This document shows, in pieces, positions 14,933-21,744 of a stretch of 23,767 bases of DNA. Under the pieces are notes generated by a model. That model saw nothing but the letters and a program-made list of their open reading frames with translations. It was not told where the DNA came from and made no database searches. Numbering within the stretch: the stretch's first letter is position 1; every line of letters begins with the position of its first letter. The DNA is taken from assembly GCA_002869605.1 (NCBI GenBank), contig PKUI01000085.1, forward strand, positions 347 to 24,113, in the 5' to 3' direction. Source of the DNA: Desulfuromonas sp. GTDB taxonomy: Bacteria; Desulfobacterota; Desulfuromonadia; Desulfuromonadales; SZUA-401. The position numbers and the translations under genes were made by a program.

Positions 14933-17233
14933 ATGAGCAACGACAAGAAAACCCTTTTCCGTGAGCACCTGCGCAAGGAGATACTCGGCCTCACCTGGCT
15001 GGCCGCAGGGATTTTTCTGCTGCTCTGCCTGCTCTCCTACGACAACGGCGACCCTTCGTTCAACAACAACCTCAACCCGCGGGTGATCACCAACTGGGGC
15101 GGGGTGGTCGGCGCACATCTCGCCGACCTGCTCTACCAGGCCTTCGGCATCGTCGCCTACCTGATCCCGGGAGGCTGCCTGCTGTTCGCCTGGCGACTCC
15201 TGAAGTTCCGCGACATCACCATCCGCCTCTACAAGGGGGCCTCGTTTGCGGTCCTGATGCTCTCGGTGTGCGGCCTGCTGGCGCTGGAACTGCACGCCTT
15301 CACCCTGTTCGGCCAGAAGATCAACGAGGCCGGAGGCGCTATCGGGAGGGTACTTGCCGAGGCGCTGACCGGCTACCTCAACACCTTCGGCGCCGCCATC
15401 GTGCTACTGGTCTTTTTCCTGGTATCGCTGATGCTCACCGCACGCTTCTCGATGGTGCTGTTCCTCGAAGGGACCCTGGAACAGCTTGCCGCCTGGCTGG
15501 AGCGCCGCCGCGAGCGAAGCGAAGCGCTGCGCAAGGCATCCCCCGCGTATGTACCGGAAGAGAAGGGGCCGATCATCCAGCCCCCGGAACCGAAGCCGCA
15601 ACCAGCCAAGCCGCTAAAGATCGCCGCCAAGACAGGAAAAAAGAAGAAAAAGAAGGAAGCCCCCATCGGACAGGAGGCCTTCGACTTCCTCGAGCCGTCC
15701 GGAACCTATCACTTCCCGCCGCTCTCATTGCTCGACCACGATGGTGATGTCAACATCCCGGTCGACAAAGAGTCGTTGATGATGAAGGCGCGCCTGCTCG
15801 AGAAGAAACTCAAGGATTTCGGCGTCGACGGCGAGGTGGTCGAGGTCAAACCGGGCCCGGTGGTGACCATGTTCGAATACGCCCCGGCCCCCGGGGTCAA
15901 GGTCAACAAGATCGCCGGGCTCTCCGATGACCTGAAGATGGCGCTCTCGGCGATGGCGATCCGCATTGTCGCGCCGATTCCGGGACGCGGCGTAGTCGGT
16001 ATCGAGCTGCCCAACAACGACCGCGAAACCGTCTACCTGAAAGAGATTTTCACCAGCGACGAGTTCCAGAAGTCGGGCGGCAAGCTCCCCATGGCCCTCG
16101 GCAAGGACATCTTCGGCCACACCGTGGTCTCCGACCTTTCCAAGATGCCGCACCTGCTGGTCGCCGGCTCAACCGGCAGCGGCAAGTCGGTCTCGATCAA
16201 CACCATGATCCTCTCGCTGCTCTATCGCGCCGCACCCGAGGACGTGCGGGTCATCATGGTCGACCCGAAGATGCTCGAACTGTCGATCTACGAGGGGATC
16301 CCGCATCTGCTGCTGCCGGTGGTCACCGACCCGAAGAAGGCCTCGCTGGCACTCGCCTGGGCGGTGCGCGAGATGGAGCGCCGCTACAAACTGATGGCCG
16401 ACAAGGGCGTGCGCAACATCGACGGCTACAACCGTAAGCTGGCCAAGGAAGAGAAGGAAAAGGCGGACCTCAAGGCCAAGGGGCGCATGGTGGTCGACCC
16501 GGTCGACCCCAACGAGGAGGAGCTGCCGGTTGTCGAGCTCGCCGAGGGGGAGGAGCTCGAGCACGGGCACCTGCCGTACCTGGTGGTGATCGTCGACGAG
16601 CTTGCCGACCTGATGATGGTCGCCGGTCGCGAAATCGAGGAGTCGATCGCGCGCCTGGCGCAGATGGCACGCGCCGCCGGCATCCACCTGGTGCTCGCCA
16701 CCCAGCGCCCGAGCGTCGACGTGATCACCGGCCTGATCAAGGCCAATTTCCCGACCCGTATCTCGTTCAAGGTCTTCTCGCGCACTGACTCGCGCACCAT
16801 CCTCGACTCGATGGGTGCCGAGAACCTGCTCGGCATGGGCGACATGCTGTTTCTGCCGCCCGGAAGCGGCATCCTGCAGCGCGTGCACGGCGCCTTCGTC
16901 TCCGAGCTCGAGGTGCAGCGGGTGGTCGAGTTCCTCAAGAAGCAGGGCGACCCCGAATACGACAAGTCGATCCTCGAAGTACCGGCCGGCGGTGACGGCG
17001 GTGGTATGGGAGGCGACGATGACGAGCTCGACCCGAAGTGGGACGAGGCTTTGGCGATCATCTCCGACAGCGGCCAGGCCTCGATTTCAATGCTGCAGCG
17101 CCGCCTGCGTCTCGGCTATAACCGTGCCGCACGCATGATCGAGAAGATGGAGCAGGAGGGGATCGTCGGCCCCTCGGACGGCACCAGCCGCCCGCGCGAG
17201 GTGTTCATCAACAAGATCTCGGGGGACGAGTAA
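14933..17233 (+). CDS. ftsK: DNA translocase FtsK/SpoIIIE
   Basis: A 766-residue ATP-driven DNA pump acting at the division septum in chromosome segregation and dimer resolution. Four or so N-terminal membrane segments (to about residue 175) are followed by a Pro/Lys-rich linker (about 190-240) that is short compared with E. coli FtsK. The motor has Walker A GSTGSGKS (412-419), LLLPVVTDPKKA, Walker B VIVDELADLM (D555, E556), LATQRPSVDVITGLIKANFPTR and FSRTDSRTILD. The C-terminal gamma winged helix (SMLQRRLRLGYNRAARMIE.ME..GIV) would read orientation sequences. I placed the start at ATG 14933, after AAAGGA, because upstream codons overlap uppP. A strong hairpin terminator follows. Confidence 0.95.
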   Translation: MSNDKKTLFREHLRKEILGLTWLAAGIFLLLCLLSYDNGDPSFNNNLNPRVITNWGGVVGAHLADLLYQAFGIVAYLIPGGCLLFAWRLLKFRDITIRLYKGASFAVLMLSVCGLLALELHAFTLFGQKINEAGGAIGRVLAEALTGYLNTFGAAIVLLVFFLVSLMLTARFSMVLFLEGTLEQLAAWLERRRERSEALRKASPAYVPEEKGPIIQPPEPKPQPAKPLKIAAKTGKKKKKKEAPIGQEAFDFLEPSGTYHFPPLSLLDHDGDVNIPVDKESLMMKARLLEKKLKDFGVDGEVVEVKPGPVVTMFEYAPAPGVKVNKIAGLSDDLKMALSAMAIRIVAPIPGRGVVGIELPNNDRETVYLKEIFTSDEFQKSGGKLPMALGKDIFGHTVVSDLSKMPHLLVAGSTGSGKSVSINTMILSLLYRAAPEDVRVIMVDPKMLELSIYEGIPHLLLPVVTDPKKASLALAWAVREMERRYKLMADKGVRNIDGYNRKLAKEEKEKADLKAKGRMVVDPVDPNEEELPVVELAEGEELEHGHLPYLVVIVDELADLMMVAGREIEESIARLAQMARAAGIHLVLATQRPSVDVITGLIKANFPTRISFKVFSRTDSRTILDSMGAENLLGMGDMLFLPPGSGILQRVHGAFVSELEVQRVVEFLKKQGDPEYDKSILEVPAGGDGGGMGGDDDELDPKWDEALAIISDSGQASISMLQRRLRLGYNRAARMIEKMEQEGIVGPSDGTSRPREVFINKISGDE

Positions 17234-17262
17234 GCTCTTACCTGACCACAAAATCAGCACAA

Positions 17263-17297
17263 AAAAGGGAGGCCTTTCTGGCCTCCCTTTTCTTTTT
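17263..17297. terminator. Bidirectional intrinsic terminator after ftsK
   Basis: An 8-bp stem GGGAGGCC/GGCCTCCC (17267-17274 with 17280-17287) and a 5-nt loop are flanked by an A-run (17261-17266) and TTTTCTTTTTT. It ends ftsK and, on the minus strand, the convergent secreted-protein gene. Confidence 0.9.
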
Positions 17298-17315
17298 TCT
17301 GCACGCTGAACCGTA

Positions 17316-18176
17316 TCACTTTTTGCGCAGGATGCGCACGACGTCCTCACCCATGATCGGTTGGGGCGCCGCATCGTCCTCAAGCGCGCCCCTCAGCGGA
17401 ACAACCAGCACCTCGCGATCCTTCAGGCTGCGCCCCTGCATGGCCTCGAGCGCCGCATAGAGCTCCTGGGCACGGAACTTAAACACCAGGTCGAGATAGC
17501 CGTCGGGACCGGCGTCACTGCAGTCGAGCTCTCCCTCTTTGCCGCTGACGGGATAGTAGGGAGCCGTGACATCTTCGAATGCAACATGGATCGGCGCGAC
17601 CCCGGCAACGCGCAATGAAGATATATCGACTTGTGACACGTCGAAGGTCTCGGAACCGGTCAATGCCGCCGACACCAGACCCTTTTTGACCGCGTTCAGG
17701 GGATTAGGGCACGACTGGGGCTTGATATCAAAAGGCACCTCCAGGGCCTGCTGCGCAACCTTCACCGGCGCATCGATAGCGACATCGTAATAGCCGTGCT
17801 GCCAGCCACGATAACCAAAGATAAAGGTGAAGGTATACTCACCCGGATCGAGGACCAGAGAATAGGCCTTCTTCACACTCCCGCCCCAATTGAAACCCTT
17901 GACATCGATCGGCTCGGAGTAAGTATGAAACATCCCCTGGTCATCGTAGCTCCATGGGGCATCCTGGTAGAAACCGTAGGCGGTCACGTCCCACGCGGTG
18001 GCATCTTCGAGGTAGCCCTCAACGAGGACCTCGAAGGCCTCACCGGGAAGGACCTGGTCCGGAACGGTAATCATCGTGCAGATCTGCTCCCGACAGGCCG
18101 TGTAGGTGGCCGCCATAGACCAGGAGGCGGAGCACAACAGCAAAAAAAGCAACAACGGTATCTTTCCCCAGGACAT
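17316..18176 (-). CDS. Secreted protein of unknown function behind a riboswitch-like leader
   Basis: A 286-residue protein with a signal peptide at 1-22 (hydrophobic LLLFLLLCSASWS, then Ala-rich cleavage region); no lipobox is evident. C28 and C33 may form a disulfide. The middle (35-140) is beta-rich and aromatic, with PGEYTFTFIFGYRGW. The C-terminal part (149-283) follows a pattern seen in many bacterial exported proteins: FDIKP.S.PN.LN, KG.VSAALTGSE.FDVSQVD and DGYLDLVFKF. No enzyme motif is recognised. The start is ATG 18174-18176, after GGAGGAACGT; the open frame continuing upstream runs through the leader and is not convincing. Expression is probably controlled by the leader at 18214-18362. 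The gene converges on ftsK. Confidence 0.78.
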   Translation of the reverse strand: MSWGKIPLLLFLLLCSASWSMAATYTACREQICTMITVPDQVLPGEAFEVLVEGYLEDATAWDVTAYGFYQDAPWSYDDQGMFHTYSEPIDVKGFNWGGSVKKAYSLVLDPGEYTFTFIFGYRGWQHGYYDVAIDAPVKVAQQALEVPFDIKPQSCPNPLNAVKKGLVSAALTGSETFDVSQVDISSLRVAGVAPIHVAFEDVTAPYYPVSGKEGELDCSDAGPDGYLDLVFKFRAQELYAALEAMQGRSLKDREVLVVPLRGALEDDAAPQPIMGEDVVRILRKK

Positions 18177-18210
18177 ACGTTCCTCCACTCGGTTCGCGCT
18201 GTAGATTATC

Positions 18211-18245
18211 CACAAAAAAAACGAGCCTCCGTATCCGAAGGTTCG
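18211..18245 (-). terminator. Leader intrinsic terminator (attenuator) before the secreted-protein gene
   Basis: On the minus strand CCTTCG/CGGAGG (18241-18236 with 18231-18226), closed by a GATA loop and extended by three outer pairs across one mismatch, is followed closely by eight T (18221-18214). It lies 38 bp before the start codon, the layout of a transcriptional attenuator. Confidence 0.75.
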
Positions 18246-18279
18246 CCGGGTAGTTACAGGCTGAGGATGAAAACCAGGC

Positions 18280-18362
18280 ATCTCTTCGGTGGCTGGGCGA
18301 CCTCATCGCAAGGTCCCTGGCTCTGTGCCCCCGGGTCGCCCCGGGTTTACTCTTTCGGAGAT
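18280..18362 (-). promoter_or_regulatory. GEMM-I-like cyclic-dinucleotide riboswitch aptamer
   Basis: Read on the minus strand: P1 AUCUC/GAGAU (18362-18358 with 18284-18280); UAAA; P2 CCCGGG-GCGA-CCCGGG (18345-18330) with a GNRA tetraloop; J2/3 GGCACAGAGCC (18329-18319), 8 of 11 identical to GACGCAAAGCC of the c-di-GMP-I class; P3 GGG-ACCU/AGGU-CG-CCC (18317-18295) with a 2-nt bulge; then GCCACCGA, similar to GUUACCGA. The base aligned with Vc2 G20 is A (18351). The layout fits GEMM-I, but several conserved positions differ, so I hold this as a degenerate or variant member. CCGAAG at its 3' edge can pair with CUUCGG of the downstream terminator. Ligand not determined. Confidence 0.55.
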
Positions 18363-18363
18363 T

Positions 18364-18391
18364 TATTTAAAATACACCAGCATGCAGACAA
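18364..18391 (-). promoter_or_regulatory. Putative sigma-70 promoter of the riboswitch transcript
   Basis: On the minus strand TTGTCT (18391-18386), a 16-bp spacer and TAAATA (18369-18364). The predicted start near 18357 would clip the proposed P1. The alternative TTTACC-17-TATTTT starts about 11 nt earlier and would keep P1 intact. Confidence 0.4.
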
Positions 18392-18413
18392 GGTAAAGGC
18401 GTAGTGTTATAGA
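18385..18413 (+). promoter_or_regulatory. Putative sigma-70 promoter of the DUF362 gene
   Basis: CAGACA (18385-18390), a 17-bp spacer and TATAGA (18408-18413). Its -35 overlaps that of the divergent minus-strand promoter. Confidence 0.4.
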
Positions 18414-18462
18414 GCGACTTAACCTTCGCCACGACTTTACATAACCATTCAAGGAACAGTCG

Positions 18463-19257
18463 ATGCTCACCCCCTGTCACACAGAAACCTATTCCAGCTA
18501 TACCAATACCCTTCCGCGCGCACTGAACGCGATAGGCGCTGTAGACGTACTTGCAGAGCAAAACAACATCCTGATCAAGCCGAATCTGGTCAACGCCTCA
18601 CCGCCCCCCGTTACCTTGCCGGTTGTGGCCGTTGAAGAGCTGGTGCGCTACATCCGTACCTGCTCAAATGCGCGAATCGTTATCGGCGAGGGGTGCGAAG
18701 AGAAACAGCTAGAGACTGACGAACTGTTCCGCATCCACGGCTACGAGCGCCTGGTGCAGGAATACGGTGTCGAATTGCTCGACCTCAACCACGCGCCGCT
18801 TTGCCGCCTGAGCAACCCTGACTGTCAAATCTTCCCGGAAATCTGGCTGCCCGAAATCGTCATGGACGCCTATCTGGTCTCGTTTGCCGTCCTCAAAGCC
18901 CACTCGCTGGCGGATGTCACCCTGAGCATGAAGAACCTCATCGGCTGCGCGCCCCCTGCGCACTACCAACAGGGCGGACACTGGAAAAAGTCAGCCTTCC
19001 ACGCCCACATGCACGAATCTATCCTCGACCTCAACCGCTACCGCAAACCGGACCTGGCACTGCTCGACGCCTCGATCGGCATGGCTGAATATCATCTGGG
19101 CGGTCCGCCTTGCGAGCCGCCGACCGGCAAGTTTGTCGCCGGCTTCGACCCGGTGGCGGTCGATGCCGCCGGGGCCGGACTACTCGGCTTTGACTGGCGC
19201 CAGATCCCGCATATTTCCAAGGCCGACGGGTTGCTCGGAGACGCCGAACATCTCTGA
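18463..19257 (+). CDS. DUF362 domain protein
   Basis: A 264-residue protein of the DUF362 family, whose biochemical role is not established. Supporting blocks are ILIKPNLVNASPPP (about 31-44), RIVIGEGCEE (about 70-79), SFAVLKAHSLADVTLSMKNLIGCAPP (about 143-168), the histidine-rich FHAHMHESILDLNRY (about 181-195) and FVAGFDPVAVDAAGAGLLGFD (about 227-247). No ferredoxin domain is attached, unlike some members. No signal peptide or membrane segment is visible, so it is probably cytosolic. The ATG at 18463 has AAGGAA 6 nt upstream. The larB gene follows after 71 bp with its own putative promoter, so linkage to the Lar genes may be only positional. Confidence 0.82.
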   Translation: MLTPCHTETYSSYTNTLPRALNAIGAVDVLAEQNNILIKPNLVNASPPPVTLPVVAVEELVRYIRTCSNARIVIGEGCEEKQLETDELFRIHGYERLVQEYGVELLDLNHAPLCRLSNPDCQIFPEIWLPEIVMDAYLVSFAVLKAHSLADVTLSMKNLIGCAPPAHYQQGGHWKKSAFHAHMHESILDLNRYRKPDLALLDASIGMAEYHLGGPPCEPPTGKFVAGFDPVAVDAAGAGLLGFDWRQIPHISKADGLLGDAEHL

Positions 19258-19270
19258 CGGTTTTGGCCCT

Positions 19271-19298
19271 TTGAAAACCGGGTGACAGTTGCTATGCT
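19271..19298 (+). promoter_or_regulatory. Putative sigma-70 promoter of the larB-larC-pgpA-cinA operon
   Basis: TTGAAA (19271-19276), a 16-bp spacer and TATGCT (19293-19298), about 30 bp before the larB ATG. A 7-bp hairpin CGGTTTT/AAAACCG (19258-19264 with 19274-19280) without a U-run overlaps the -35. Confidence 0.5.
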
Positions 19299-19328
19299 TG
19301 GCAACTCCATCTGCACAGCAGGAGCGCC

Positions 19329-20093
19329 ATGAAACCGGAAAAACTTAAACAGCTGTTGACCGCCCTGGAGCAGGGCGAACTCTCGAGCGGAACCGTCTTC
19401 GAGAAACTTCGCAACCTCTCCTTCGAGGATGCCGAGGTAGCACTGATCGACCACCACCGGGAACTGCGCCAAGGGGCTCCGGAGGTAATCTACGGCGCCG
19501 GCAAGACCCTCGCGCAGCTCAAAACCATCGTCGAACGGATCCTCGCCCACGGTAGCAACCTGCTGGTCACCCGGATCGACGCCGAAAACGGCAAGGCACT
19601 GCACGACACCTTCCCCGGCACCGACTACGATCCTCTCGGGCGTACCCTGAGCCTGGTCCGTGAGGACAGCATCAGGTATCCGGGCAGGGTCGCGGTGATC
19701 TGCGCCGGCACCTCCGACCTGCCGGTGGCCCGCGAGGCACTCACCACCGCCAAGGTTCTCGGCTACGCCGGCGAGGAGATCACCGATGTCGGGGTCGCCG
19801 GCCTGCACCGCCTGCTGGCCAAATCGCAGCAGCTGCACGAGGCCGACGTGTTGATCGTGGTCGCCGGCATGGAGGGGGCGCTCCCCTCGGTGATCGGCGG
19901 CCTGACCGCCGCACCGATCATCGCCGTACCGACCTCGGTCGGCTACGGCACCTCCTTCGGCGGCGTGGCGGCTCTGCTCGCCATGCTCAACTCCTGCGCC
20001 AGCGGGGTCACGGTGGTCAACATCGATAACGGCTTCGGTGCGGCGTTTGCCGCCCACCGCATTCTCTACGCCCGCCGGGAGTTGAACCCGTGA
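19329..20093 (+). CDS. larB: LarB, nickel-pincer cofactor biosynthesis (carboxylase)
   Basis: A 254-residue protein. In Lactobacillus, LarB carboxylates and hydrolyses nicotinic acid adenine dinucleotide, the first step of the nickel-pincer nucleotide made for lactate racemase and related enzymes. The C-terminal half is PurE-like, with VICAGTSDLPVAREA (about 119-133), DVGVAGLHRL, VVAGMEGALPSVIGGL and PTSVGYGTSFGG (about 201-212). The N-terminus (MKPEKLKQLLTALEQGELS) is typical of bacterial LarB. The ATG at 19329 follows AGGAG with a short gap. Its stop overlaps the larC GTG by 4 bp. No larA or larE gene is in this window, so the client enzyme is unknown. Confidence 0.92.
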   Translation: MKPEKLKQLLTALEQGELSSGTVFEKLRNLSFEDAEVALIDHHRELRQGAPEVIYGAGKTLAQLKTIVERILAHGSNLLVTRIDAENGKALHDTFPGTDYDPLGRTLSLVREDSIRYPGRVAVICAGTSDLPVAREALTTAKVLGYAGEEITDVGVAGLHRLLAKSQQLHEADVLIVVAGMEGALPSVIGGLTAAPIIAVPTSVGYGTSFGGVAALLAMLNSCASGVTVVNIDNGFGAAFAAHRILYARRELNP

Positions 20094-21274
20094 TCCTCTA
20101 CCTTGACCCGATGGCCGGTGTCTCCGGCGACATGTTCCTCGGCATGCTGCTCGACCTCGGCGTGCCGCTTTCCGTCATGACCGAAGCCCTCGACACGCTC
20201 GACCTGGACGGCTGGCAGCTTGCGCAGCAACGTGAAAAGCGCCGTGCCATCGAGGGTACCCGCGCCCTGGTGAACGTCGAGGAGACCCACCACCATCGCA
20301 CTTGGCAGACCATCGACAGCCTGCTGGCGTCCAGCGCACTGGCGGAAGCGCCGCGCACGTTGGCACGGCGCATCTTCCGTAAGCTCGGCGAAGCCGAGGC
20401 GAGTGTTCACGGTATCCCGCTTGAAAGCGTTCACTTCCACGAAGTGGGAGCCCTCGACGCGATCATCGATATCGTCGGCAGCGCCGTCGGCCTCTGCCAC
20501 CTGGCCCCGCACCAAGTCATATGCGGCCCGCTGCCGGCGGCCACCGGCACCATCGCCACGGCTCACGGCACCTACCCGTTGCCGGCCCCGGCGACCCTGC
20601 GCCTGCTCGAAGGCTGGCCACTGCGTAACGCACCGGAGAACCTCGAATGGGTCACGCCGACCGGCGCCGCGATTGTCGCCGCCGTCGCTACCCCCGGACC
20701 GCTCCCCGAGATGACGCTGCTCAAAAGCGGTTACGGAGTCGGCGGTCGCGACCCCGAATCGATCCCCAACCTGCTACGTGGTCTACTCGGACAGGGCTCT
20801 GGCAATGGCGACATGGACCAGGTCACGGTTTTGGAGAGCCATCTCGACGACTCCCGCCCTGAATGGCTCGGGGCCCTGCTCGAGCGCCTGATGGCCGCGG
20901 GCGCCCTCGACGCCGGCTTTACGCCGCTGCAGATGAAGAAGAATCGCCCGGGAATCCGGCTCACGGTGATCGCCGCGACGGCCGATGCCGAACGGCTCAG
21001 CCAGCTACTGCTCCGAGAAAGCAGCGCCATCGGGGTACGCAGCTACACCTCCTTACGGCGTAAATTGAGACGCAAAAATGCAACCGTTCGCACTCCGCTC
21101 GGCGAAGCTGCAGTCAAACTGATCTACGAGGGAGATGCCCTGGTGCGCATCACTGCCGAATACGACGACTGCCTGCGGCTCTCCAGCGAGGAAAATCTGT
21201 CGCTTCCGGAAGTCTATCGTATCGTCGAACAGGCCGCCGCCCTCCACTTCCAAACCGGGGAGACACCCGAATGA
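20090..21274 (+). CDS. larC: LarC, nickel insertion protein of pincer cofactor synthesis
   Basis: A 394-residue protein. LarC is the CTP-dependent nickel insertase that completes the nickel-pincer nucleotide. Visible blocks are LDPMAGVSGDMFLGMLLDLG (about 5-24), HFHEVGALDAIIDIVG (about 113-128), ATGTIATAHGTYPLPAPAT (about 152-170), ETxLDD-like ESHLDDSRPEWLGALLERLM and KKNRPGIRLTVI. In Lactobacillus plantarum LarC is made through a programmed frameshift; here it is one uninterrupted frame. The start is GTG (20090-20092) in a GTGA overlap with larB, and the stop overlaps the pgpA ATG by 4 bp, so the whole set is translationally coupled. Confidence 0.93.
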   Translation: MILYLDPMAGVSGDMFLGMLLDLGVPLSVMTEALDTLDLDGWQLAQQREKRRAIEGTRALVNVEETHHHRTWQTIDSLLASSALAEAPRTLARRIFRKLGEAEASVHGIPLESVHFHEVGALDAIIDIVGSAVGLCHLAPHQVICGPLPAATGTIATAHGTYPLPAPATLRLLEGWPLRNAPENLEWVTPTGAAIVAAVATPGPLPEMTLLKSGYGVGGRDPESIPNLLRGLLGQGSGNGDMDQVTVLESHLDDSRPEWLGALLERLMAAGALDAGFTPLQMKKNRPGIRLTVIAATADAERLSQLLLRESSAIGVRSYTSLRRKLRRKNATVRTPLGEAAVKLIYEGDALVRITAEYDDCLRLSSEENLSLPEVYRIVEQAAALHFQTGETPE

Positions 21275-21744
21275 AGCACTTTATCCTGTTCCTTTCCAGC
21301 AACGCCGGCCTCGGCTACGCTCCGGTAGCGTCTGGAACCTTCGGCACCCTGGCCGGCATCCCCTGTTACTTCTTGCTCGCATCGCTCCCCTGGCCGTTGT
21401 GGCTTTTGACCTTTGCCGCCCTGCTGTTTCTCTCCTTCTGGGTGGCGGATGCCGCCGGTAAGCACTACGGTGTAGTCGATGACGGCCGCATCGTTATCGA
21501 CGAACTGCTCGGCTACCTGGTCACCGTCGCCCTGCTGCCGTTCTCCTGGACTGCCGCGATCGCAGGATTCTTCCTCTTCCGCCTCTTCGACATCACCAAG
21601 CCGCCCCCGGCGCGCTGGTTCGACCGCGAGCTCAAGAACGGCTTCGGCGTGGTCCTCGACGACGTGGCCGCCGGCATCTACGCCGCCATCGCCCTGAGGC
21701 TGCTGCTGCCGCTGCTGCAGGGACAGTTCGGTACGCTGCCATGA
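21271..21744 (+). CDS. pgpA: Phosphatidylglycerophosphatase A
   Basis: A 157-residue inner-membrane phosphatase that converts phosphatidylglycerol phosphate to phosphatidylglycerol. Conserved sequence includes GLGYAPVASGTFGTLAG (about 14-30), DGRIVIDELLGYLV (about 71-84), FRLFDITKPPPA (about 107-118) and GFGVVLDDVAAGIYA (about 128-142), with acidic residues for metal binding. Three to four hydrophobic segments are visible. Length is normal. The ATG at 21271 overlaps the larC stop (ATGA) and its own stop overlaps the cinA ATG. It is functionally unrelated to the Lar genes, so clustering probably reflects shared transcription. Confidence 0.93.
   Translation: MKHFILFLSSNAGLGYAPVASGTFGTLAGIPCYFLLASLPWPLWLLTFAALLFLSFWVADAAGKHYGVVDDGRIVIDELLGYLVTVALLPFSWTAAIAGFFLFRLFDITKPPPARWFDRELKNGFGVVLDDVAAGIYAAIALRLLLPLLQGQFGTLP

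Noticed and set aside
18177..18281. 35-codon upstream extension of the secreted protein
   Set aside because: It would place a poorly hydrophobic stretch ahead of a good signal peptide and run through the terminator; ATG 18176 has a strong ribosome site.
19092..20057. Minus-strand open frame of 321 codons opposite larB
   Set aside because: Gly/Asp/Gln/His-rich shadow sequence overlapping the conserved LarB gene and the DUF362 end; no motif and no ribosome site.
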